A DNA stretch of 20,126 nucleotides, taken from assembly GCA_024641895.1 (NCBI GenBank), contig JAHECE010000016.1, positions 1-20,126 of the forward strand, given 5' to 3'. Each line of letters starts with the position of its first letter. Positions within the stretch are counted from its first letter, which is position 1. The DNA is from Actinomycetales bacterium (lineage in GTDB: Bacteria; Actinomycetota; Actinomycetes; Actinomycetales; JAHECE01). The notes under the pieces were generated by a model that searched no databases, was not told the DNA's origin, and worked only from the letters and a program-made list of their open reading frames with translations. Below, in pieces: positions 14,042 through 20,126 of the stretch. A program made the position numbers and the translations under genes.

Positions 14042-15361
14042 ATGGCGAGCACCCTTCCCGATCACCCGGCGCATGCTCCGCGGGATCTCGAGCCGCTGGG
14101 CATCGAGGTGCCGTCGAGCGTCCCGACCCACTGGTACAACCTCGCGGCGGACCTGCCGACGCCGGTGCCGCCGGCGCTGCACCCGGGGACGAAGGAGCCC
14201 CTCGGGCCGGCGGACCTGGCCCCGCTGTTCCCGATGGCGCTCATCATGCAGGAGGTCTCGACCGAGCGGTACATCGAGATCCCGCAGGTCGTCAGGGAGA
14301 TCTACGCGATGTGGCGCCCGTCGCCCCTGATCCGCGCCGTCCGCCTCGAGCGCGAGCTGGGGACGCCCGCTCGCATCTACTACAAGTACGAGGGCGTCAG
14401 CCCGGCCGGCTCGCACAAGCCCAATACCGCCGTGGCGCAGGCGTACTACAACGCCGCCGAGGGCATCAAGAAGCTCACCACCGAGACCGGGGCCGGTCAG
14501 TGGGGCGCGTCCCTGTCGATGGCCTGCGCGCTGCTCGGCTTGGAGTGCGAGGTGTGGCAGGTGCGCGCCTCCTACGACTCCAAGCCGTACCGGCGGCTCC
14601 AGATGGAGACCTACGGCGCGACGTGCCACCCGTCGCCGTCCGACCTCACCGAAGCCGGCCGGGCGATGCTTGCGGCGGACCCGGACACCACCGGGTCTCT
14701 CGGGATGGCGATCAGCGAAGCGGTCGAGGCTGCCGCCAAGGACCCCACCGCGCACTACTCGTTGGGCAGCGTGCTCAACCACGTGATGCTCCACCAGAGC
14801 GTCATCGGCCAGGAGGCCCTGGCGCAGATCGCGGCTGCCGGCGAACGGCAGGCCGACGTGGTTTTCGGCTGCGCCGGAGGCGGGTCGAACCTGGGCGGTC
14901 TCGCCTTCCCGTTCATCGGCCAGAACCTGCGTGAGGGGACGACGACGAGGGTCGTGGCGTGCGAGCCCGCCGCCTGCCCGTCCATCACCCAGGGTGAGTA
15001 CCGCTACGACTTCGGCGACGTGGCGGGCCTGACGCCGTTGCTGAAGATGTACACGCTCGGCAAGGACTTCGTCCCGCCGCCCATCCACGCCGGCGGCCTG
15101 CGCTACCACGGCATGTCACCGATGGTCTCGCATGCGGTGCACCTCGGCCTCATGAGCGGCGTCGCCGTCGAGCAGGACGACGCGTTCGCCGCGGGGGTCA
15201 TGTTCGCCCGGGCCGAGGGCATCATCCCGGCGCCCGAGTCGACGCACGCAGTGGCAGGTGCCGTGGCCTACGCGCGGACCGTCAAGGAGCCCGAGGTCAT
15301 CGTCATCGGGCTCTCGGGCAACGGCATCCTCGACCTCCCGGCCTACGAGAGCTACGTCTGA
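14042..15361 (+). CDS. trpB2: Tryptophan synthase beta-like TrpB2, stand-alone
   Basis: A 439-residue protein starting at ATG 14042, with GGAGG about 6 nt upstream. It is a PLP fold-type II enzyme: SHKPNTA holds the Schiff-base lysine K126, ETGAGQWG (148-155) is the substrate/COMM loop, and GCAGGGSN (276-283) binds the PLP phosphate. The long N-terminus (PTHWYNLAADLP, about 28-39), the insertions and the overall length are typical of TrpB2 rather than TrpB1 (about 400). TrpB2 joins indole and serine to make tryptophan without stable TrpA binding, and is thought to salvage indole. No trpA, trpC or other trp gene is nearby. It is followed after 1 nt by a CAT-fold acyltransferase gene, an unusual partner. 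Confidence 0.92.
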   Translation: MASTLPDHPAHAPRDLEPLGIEVPSSVPTHWYNLAADLPTPVPPALHPGTKEPLGPADLAPLFPMALIMQEVSTERYIEIPQVVREIYAMWRPSPLIRAVRLERELGTPARIYYKYEGVSPAGSHKPNTAVAQAYYNAAEGIKKLTTETGAGQWGASLSMACALLGLECEVWQVRASYDSKPYRRLQMETYGATCHPSPSDLTEAGRAMLAADPDTTGSLGMAISEAVEAAAKDPTAHYSLGSVLNHVMLHQSVIGQEALAQIAAAGERQADVVFGCAGGGSNLGGLAFPFIGQNLREGTTTRVVACEPAACPSITQGEYRYDFGDVAGLTPLLKMYTLGKDFVPPPIHAGGLRYHGMSPMVSHAVHLGLMSGVAVEQDDAFAAGVMFARAEGIIPAPESTHAVAGAVAYARTVKEPEVIVIGLSGNGILDLPAYESYV

Positions 15362-15362
15362 G

Positions 15363-16154
15363 GTGCCCGGCCAGGCGGCGCGACCGGGGCGCCGCTACGT
15401 GCGGGAGTCCCGCCTGCGGGCGGTGGTCGTTGACATCGGGGCGGCCGCCTCGCGCCGGCACGTGATCCCCGCGTGGTTCGACGTCGACGTCACGGACGTG
15501 CTGCCGCGGCTGCGCGGGACGGCCCGCCGCGTGTCGTTGACGGTGTACGTGGTGGCGACCCTCGCCCGGGCGGTGGCACGCCACCGCCGGATGCACGGCT
15601 ATCGGGACCTGCGAGGGCGCACGGCGGTCTTCGACGACGTGGACGTCGACGTGTCCGTCGAGGTCGACGTCGAGGGGGAGTCGTTCCCCATGAACCACGT
15701 GCTCCGACGGGCGCACGCCCGCTCGCCGATGGACCTGGACGCCGAGCTGCGTGCGGTTGCCGCCGATCCGGGGCGCAGCGAGACGCTCCGGCTCGCGAGC
15801 GCCGTCCGCTGGTACGTGCTCCTGCCCGCCGCGGTCCGCTCCCGCCTGCTCGGCAGCATGCGCCGGTTCCCGGACACTCAGAAGCGACTGGTGGGGACGG
15901 TCGGCGTCTCATCGGTCGGCATGTACGGCGGCGGTGGAGGGGTGGGCCTGCCCTTCCTCGTGCATACGCTCGACGTGCTGATCGGCGGACTGACGGAGCG
16001 CCCCGGCTACGGGCCCGACGGCGAGATCGGTCGCCGGTCCTTCCTCTCGGTCGCCGTGGTTGCCGACCACGACGTCGTCGACGGCGCCCCGCTCGCCCGA
16101 TTCCTGGCCGAGCTGCGCCGAGACCTCGAGTCGGGTGCGGTCCTCGACGCCTGA
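15363..16154 (+). CDS. Lipoyl-less 2-oxoacid dehydrogenase E2-type / CAT-fold acyltransferase
   Basis: A 263-residue protein. The frame is open upstream inside trpB2, but GTG 15363 sits 1 nt after the trpB2 stop; GTG 15399 is an alternative. The fold is the E2 catalytic (chloramphenicol-acetyltransferase-like) domain: VSLTVYVVATLARAVARH near 58-74, VDVEGESFPMNH near 101-111, GTVGVSSVGMYGGGGG at 178-193, and the catalytic HxxxDG at H236-G241 (ADHDVVDGAP), where the usual Arg after His is Asp. There is no lipoyl or subunit-binding domain, so it is not a classical E2 core. It may transfer an acyl group from CoA to an unknown acceptor. The near-zero gap indicates co-translation with TrpB2, hinting at an indole- or tryptophan-related substrate, which is inference. 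Confidence 0.78.
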   Translation: MPGQAARPGRRYVRESRLRAVVVDIGAAASRRHVIPAWFDVDVTDVLPRLRGTARRVSLTVYVVATLARAVARHRRMHGYRDLRGRTAVFDDVDVDVSVEVDVEGESFPMNHVLRRAHARSPMDLDAELRAVAADPGRSETLRLASAVRWYVLLPAAVRSRLLGSMRRFPDTQKRLVGTVGVSSVGMYGGGGGVGLPFLVHTLDVLIGGLTERPGYGPDGEIGRRSFLSVAVVADHDVVDGAPLARFLAELRRDLESGAVLDA

Positions 16155-16185
16155 GCGGCGCAGCACGTACCGTGGGGTGGATCGA

Positions 16186-16208
16186 GGCCGCCGGGATGGT
16201 CGGCGGCC
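16186..16208. terminator. Strong hairpin between convergent genes
   Basis: GGCCGCCG (16186-16193) and CGGCGGCC (16201-16208) form a perfect 8-bp stem with a 7-nt loop. It lies 32 nt after the acyltransferase stop and 92 nt from the HerA-like stop, in the 145-nt convergent gap. It is a likely bidirectional terminator, although no T-run follows. Confidence 0.5.
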
Positions 16209-16299
16209 GTCGGCCCGTTATGGCGTTCGCTCTCGCCGTGCGCGGTGAGCCCCGATCCGCAGGTCAGAGACCGACGCGGTCAGGACACCCCCGCCGCGC

Positions 16300-17730
16300 T
16301 CAGTCGGCGGAGCGAGGAACGTCGACGTCGGCGCCGCCCTGGTAGGTGAGGCGTTCTCCCATCTTGGCGATGCGCGCCAAGGGTGAGAACCGGCCGGCCA
16401 GCAGGGTCTCACCGAGGCCGAACGTGGGCGCCGCGGCGAGCAGGCTCGGGGGAGCGAACCCGAAGACCGCGCCGAGCTCCGCGACGTCGCCCGGTGAGTT
16501 CATCCGCATCATCATGAGGTTGTCGCACTGGGAGAGGACGTTGGGGTGGATCTTGCTCGGCCGCTGTGTCGAGAGCAGGAGCCAGAGCCCGTACTTGCGA
16601 CCCTCTGCGGCGATCTGGACGAGGCGATCGGTGACTGCCTCCTCGAGCGCGTCAGCGGGTTCGGCGGTGCAGAGGTTGTGCGCCTCGTCGATGACGATCA
16701 GCACAGGTTCGCGGCTCTCGCGGTTCGCCCAGAGGTCGTCGAGCAGCGACAGCGCCGCGATCGACCGCTCGCGGGGGTCGCTGAAGCCGGAGACATCCAT
16801 CACCACCGCCCGCTCGGCCTCGTGGAACTGCGAGACGCAGGAGAGGCGTCCCCGTGACCAGACCGAGAGGTCGAGCAGGCCCAGGTTCTCGAGCCGCTGG
16901 GCGATGGCCAGGCTGACGGGGTCGTCGTTGGCCGAAAGCAAGGCGAAGTACTCCTGTGCGTCCTCCATCTTGAGGTCGCCCGCTGTGAGGATCCGGCGCA
17001 GGGCGCTGTATTCCTCCCGGTCGGCCATGGGGTCGACGCGCAGCAGGGCGGCGCGGTTCTTGCGCGAGAGCTCTCGGAAGTTCACGGTGAGGGGCCGGGC
17101 GCCGGGCTCGTCCGCGGCGCTTCCTGAACGCAGCACCTCCACCGGGACTCGGCGCATCCTGTCTGCCGCGTCGCCCGTGGCCTCCGGCCGCACCTCGCCC
17201 AGTCGGACGTAGTCGGCGTTCGGGTCGATGATGACCATCTTCAGATCGGTGTAGGCCAGGACCCGCTCGAGGACGACACCCAGGGCGTAGGTCTTGCCGG
17301 AGCCGCTCTGGCCACAGACGAACGTGTGACGGTTGAACCCGTCGGCGCGGAGGGTGGCCGGAACGGACCCGTCGTCCACTCGGACGGTGCCCACGACCAG
17401 GTCCGCCTTGGCCCAGCGGTCGAAGGCCTCGACGAGCTCTTTCGGCGCGCGCTGCAGGGCACCCCCGCCGAACGGCCGTGGCTTCAGGGCGCCGAGCGTG
17501 CCGTCGTCGCCGACGTCGGCGAGCAGGCGGCCCCGGCAGATGACGAGTCGGCCGTCGAGCTCAAGGTCGAGCACCTGCCCGAGCATGCGCGTGCGCCCCT
17601 GGCTGTCGATGACCGCGAGGTCGCCCGCGAGCAGGCCCAGGTCGAGGGGGATGCGGCAGGTGAAGGTCCGCCCGTCGATCGAGACGACCTCGTGGGTCCC
17701 GGCAAGGTCCGTGCTGTCGATCGCTCCCAC
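16300..17730 (-). CDS. HerA-like DNA-translocating ATPase (DUF87/DUF853 type)
   Basis: A 476-residue protein. GTG 17730 is preceded by GGAGAT at 7 nt and starts directly on the HAS-barrel (VGAIDSTDLAGTHEVVS); the frame runs on to 17880 without homology or a Shine-Dalgarno. The N-terminal HAS-barrel (about 1-70) precedes a RecA/FtsK-type ATPase with Walker A GQSGSGKT (140-147), Walker B VLIVIDEA (343-350), the sensor STQRP (387-391), and the HerA-typical HPNVLSQCDNL then MRMNSPGDV. HerA proteins form hexamers that pump double-stranded DNA and work with nucleases (NurA, or defence effectors such as SIR2 and DUF4297). No NurA is seen, but the gene upstream in the same direction encodes a helicase-nuclease, 210 nt away. 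It may act in repair or defence. Confidence 0.9.
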   Translation of the reverse strand: MGAIDSTDLAGTHEVVSIDGRTFTCRIPLDLGLLAGDLAVIDSQGRTRMLGQVLDLELDGRLVICRGRLLADVGDDGTLGALKPRPFGGGALQRAPKELVEAFDRWAKADLVVGTVRVDDGSVPATLRADGFNRHTFVCGQSGSGKTYALGVVLERVLAYTDLKMVIIDPNADYVRLGEVRPEATGDAADRMRRVPVEVLRSGSAADEPGARPLTVNFRELSRKNRAALLRVDPMADREEYSALRRILTAGDLKMEDAQEYFALLSANDDPVSLAIAQRLENLGLLDLSVWSRGRLSCVSQFHEAERAVVMDVSGFSDPRERSIAALSLLDDLWANRESREPVLIVIDEAHNLCTAEPADALEEAVTDRLVQIAAEGRKYGLWLLLSTQRPSKIHPNVLSQCDNLMMMRMNSPGDVAELGAVFGFAPPSLLAAAPTFGLGETLLAGRFSPLARIAKMGERLTYQGGADVDVPRSAD

Positions 17731-17940
17731 GAGCCATCTCCGTTCATCGTCGGGGCGCCAGGTCGCGCGGGCGTCGCGCGGGTAGCCGAGGGCACAGCTG
17801 GCGTGCCGGAGGTAAAGGATAGTCGGTAGGGAACTCCAGCGCCCGACCGCGTGCGGGCCGGTCCGTGGCCCGGCCCCCACGGTGATGCGGCGGCAATGAC
17901 GTGACGGGCGCCTGCCCAGCCAATGCCGATCAGCGCGGAC

Positions 17941-20126
17941 CTAGCCCTCGTCGCCACTGCTGGGCGAAGCGAACACGAGCCCGGCCGTTGTTCTGCGACC
18001 CGTGACCGTCTCGACCATGCGTGCGTACGCGGCGAGCTGGGGGGCGTAGAGCCTCTCCTTGGCCGCCTGCTCCTGCGGCGTGCGCGCGCTGTCGGTCTTG
18101 TAGTCCAGGACGGCAAGCTCGTCGCCCTGCTCGGTCAGCAGGTCGACGTATCCCTCCACGAACCGCGGACCGTCAGATACGACCAGGTAGACCTCGCGGC
18201 GTGCTTTGCCGCTCGCCAGGGCGGCGCGCACGTCCGCCCGCGCCAGGGCGACGCGCACCCGGGCGGCCACGGCGTCGACGAGTGCCGGGACGTCGTTCTC
18301 CGCGCACGCCGCGGCGGCGAGCGCTCGGAGGGCCTCGTCGGAGTCGTCAGTCTCGAGGAGCTCGAGAACACGATGCACCGCGGTGCCGATCGCAGCCCCG
18401 GTGCGCCGCCGCACGCCGCGTAGCCGCACGGGACGGAGCACGCCGTCAGGGGCCGCCGTGGCGTCCATCAGCTCGTTCTCGGTGTCGATGTCGGTCGCCT
18501 TCTCGGCGTCGACGGCGACGCCGACGCCGAGGCCGACCTCGACGTCGAGGTCGAGGTCGAGGTCGAGTCGCTTCGGCCCGGCGGTCGGGTCCAATGCCCG
18601 TGCGGGCCCTCGCTCGGGCGGGGGTGCGTCCTTCTCCGCGGTTTCCGTGACCGCCGCGGCGAGCGCCGTCGGGCTTGTGGCGGTGCGGGCACGGACGGTG
18701 TCGAGGAGAGCATTGCGAGCGGCGTCGAACTGCTCCGGCGACGAGGCGGCCAGCGCCGTGGTCGTCGAACCGGGGGTGCGCCGAGCCCGGATGGTTTCGG
18801 GGCGACGCCGCGGTGGCGTGGCTTCGACGCGGACGACGCCCCTGGTCTCAGGCAGCAGCTCGGAGAGGCGCCTGGCGTGGGTCTGCGAGTCCCCGGGCTT
18901 GTGGTAGCAGCCGAGCACCAGGTGATCGCAGGCCCGGGTCATCGCTACGTAGAGGACTCGACGTGCTTCGGCCTCCGCGAGGACCTTCTCCCGGCTTTGG
19001 GCCTCGTCCCAGTCACGGGTCTCGAGGGTGCCGGCCTTGAGCCGGACTTCCGGACCGGCGGGAGTCCACAGCACGGTGTTGTCCCGACGCATGCCGGAGC
19101 CGAGCCCGACCACCGCCGTCACCGGGAACTCCAGCCCCTTGGCGCCGTGGATCGTGAGGATGCGCACCGCGTCGTCGTCCGGCTCTGGGACGGCGGTCTC
19201 CAGGACGTCCGCGTCGTTCTCCTGCTGTGCCAGGGCCCAGTCGACGAATGCGCCGAGACCGGAGCCGCCGGCGTCCCCGAAGGCCCTCGCCTGGTCCACG
19301 ACGAAGCGGAGTCGTCGCCAGTGGTCGCGGGGCCGGCGCAGGCCTGCGGTGAGCTCGACGAGACGCAGGTCTCGCACGAGGAGCGCGACGAGCTCGTCCA
19401 CGGGCAGCCACCACCGCAGATCGTGCAGGCGTCGCAGGGCCGACATCCCGGCGGTGACGGGGTGGTCCGCGAGGCCGTCTGGCGCCGGGGAGAGGTAGTT
19501 CCACGACCCGCCGGCCTCGGACCACCCGGCGAGGTCGACGTCGGAGCAGGCGAGGCCGGGGTGCCGCAACGCGGCAACGGTTGCGACGGCGTCTGCGGGG
19601 TTGTCGATCGACTGAAGCATCGTGACGACGTCGCGGACGGCGTCGGTCGACCACACGAGCGAACGGCTCTCGATGCGGTAGGGGATGTCGGCCGACTGCA
19701 GCGCCGCTTCGATCGCGGGCAGGGAGGCGCGGGTCGGCATGAGGATGGCGATGTCCGAGAAACGCGGGTGCCGGGGGAGTCCCTCGCTGTCCGTCACGTG
19801 CCAGTCCTCATGTGCCCGGGTGAGGAGGGCGGCCACGTGCTCAGCCTCCCGAGCGCGCAGCGTGCCCGCGTTGTCGTCGGGTCCGCCTGGCCCGCCAAGG
19901 ACGGTGACGGGTGCGTCGTCGCCGGTGGCCACCCGCCGCTCGAGCAGGTCGGCGTACGGCGCGTGGTCTTGACCGTCCAGGAGTACTCGGAATGCCAGGT
20001 TGACCGCGCGAAGAATCCCGGGCACCGAGCGGAAGTTCACGGACAGCTCGGTATGACCCTCCGGGTACCTCGCACCGACCCGGGCGTAGAGCTCCACGTC
20101 GGCTCGGCGGAACCGGTAGATGGACT
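17941..20126 (-). CDS. UvrD/RecB-like helicase with C-terminal PD-(D/E)XK nuclease (5' end outside window)
   Basis: The frame is open to the window edge: bases 20098-20124 encode SIYRFRRAD, the conserved SF1A motif III, so the start and motifs I-II lie outside. Numbering from codon 20097: NFRS (21-24, motif IV), ILTIHGAKGLEF (313-324, motif V), and RRVLYVAMTRA (379-389, motif VI). After a disordered, repeat-bearing linker (about 425-555) comes a PD-(D/E)XK nuclease with GTAVHRVLE (H575), GYVDLL (D652), LDYKTD (D665, K667) and QLAAY (Q687, Y691), all catalytic positions present. No Fe-S cysteine cluster is visible. This is the AddA/RecB architecture: a 3'-5' helicase that degrades or resects double-strand ends. 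A partner (AddB-like) would be outside the window. Its 3' end is 210 nt upstream of the HerA-like gene. Confidence 0.9.
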   Translation of the reverse strand, partial: SIYRFRRADVELYARVGARYPEGHTELSVNFRSVPGILRAVNLAFRVLLDGQDHAPYADLLERRVATGDDAPVTVLGGPGGPDDNAGTLRAREAEHVAALLTRAHEDWHVTDSEGLPRHPRFSDIAILMPTRASLPAIEAALQSADIPYRIESRSLVWSTDAVRDVVTMLQSIDNPADAVATVAALRHPGLACSDVDLAGWSEAGGSWNYLSPAPDGLADHPVTAGMSALRRLHDLRWWLPVDELVALLVRDLRLVELTAGLRRPRDHWRRLRFVVDQARAFGDAGGSGLGAFVDWALAQQENDADVLETAVPEPDDDAVRILTIHGAKGLEFPVTAVVGLGSGMRRDNTVLWTPAGPEVRLKAGTLETRDWDEAQSREKVLAEAEARRVLYVAMTRACDHLVLGCYHKPGDSQTHARRLSELLPETRGVVRVEATPPRRRPETIRARRTPGSTTTALAASSPEQFDAARNALLDTVRARTATSPTALAAAVTETAEKDAPPPERGPARALDPTAGPKRLDLDLDLDVEVGLGVGVAVDAEKATDIDTENELMDATAAPDGVLRPVRLRGVRRRTGAAIGTAVHRVLELLETDDSDEALRALAAAACAENDVPALVDAVAARVRVALARADVRAALASGKARREVYLVVSDGPRFVEGYVDLLTEQGDELAVLDYKTDSARTPQEQAAKERLYAPQLAAYARMVETVTGRRTTAGLVFASPSSGDEG
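18508..18567 (-). repeat. In-frame hexanucleotide repeat coding (Leu-Asp)n in helicase-nuclease linker
   Basis: On the + strand, GAGGTC is repeated in tandem at 18547-18564, with one variant copy on each side; on the coding strand it gives four Leu-Asp pairs, then a Val/Gly/Asp-rich stretch. It lies between the helicase and nuclease domains, so it is probably a flexible acidic linker prone to slippage. Confidence 0.85.

Noticed and set aside
11873..15109. 1078-codon open frame on the minus strand
   Set aside because: It runs antisense through the HAD-like, sppA and trpB2 genes. The product is Arg/Gly/Asp-rich without any recognisable domain, a common artefact of high-GC codon bias.
17731..17880. 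Upstream extension of the HerA-like frame
   Set aside because: The HAS-barrel starts at GTG 17730 with a good ribosome site; the extension has neither homology nor a ribosome site.

Overview
The window is very GC-rich, with compact genes, many GTG starts, strong GC bias at third codon positions and TANNNT-type -10 boxes. This points to a high-GC Actinomycetota chromosome. Gene content (a mycothiol-type ArsC, a DUF4232-like protein, zinc-ribbon PP2C and FHA proteins, a HAD-SAK-like protein) suits a Micrococcales or Cellulomonas-like organism, but that placement is inference. There is no rRNA, tRNA, insertion sequence, prophage or CRISPR array; the region looks like ordinary chromosome with a few unusual gene pairings.

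Left part (1-3530, + strand): a signalling cluster of a zinc-ribbon PP2C phosphatase (5' end outside the window), a VWA protein with a complete MIDAS site, and a zinc-ribbon FHA protein that overlaps the VWA gene by 4 nt. Such genes usually accompany a Ser/Thr kinase, which would lie upstream of the window. After a pentanucleotide tandem repeat (3596-3639) comes an arsenate-reductase-like ArsC (-), divergent from a hexameric-type Glu/Leu/Phe/Val dehydrogenase (+).

Middle part (5739-13849): a single-pass membrane protein with a DUF4232-like outer domain (+) meets glutaminyl-tRNA synthetase (-) tail to tail with a 10-nt gap. GlnRS is notable because most actinobacteria make Gln-tRNA through GatCAB. 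A small TM2-like membrane protein (+) meets an orphan multi-pass PAS histidine kinase (-), again tail to tail. Divergent from the kinase is a two-gene unit: a HAD-SAK-like phosphohydrolase and a 67K-type SppA (S49) peptidase with no visible membrane anchor.

Right part (14042-20126): a stand-alone TrpB2 is followed after 1 nt by a lipoyl-less E2/CAT-fold acyltransferase, apparently a two-gene operon. A strong hairpin separates it from the convergent HerA-like ATPase gene (-). Upstream of that gene, in the same direction, is a UvrD/RecB-like helicase fused to a PD-(D/E)XK nuclease, whose 5' end is outside the window. The HerA-like and helicase-nuclease pair and the TrpB2-acyltransferase pair are the most interesting associations. 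No gene set here can be called a proven new system from sequence alone.
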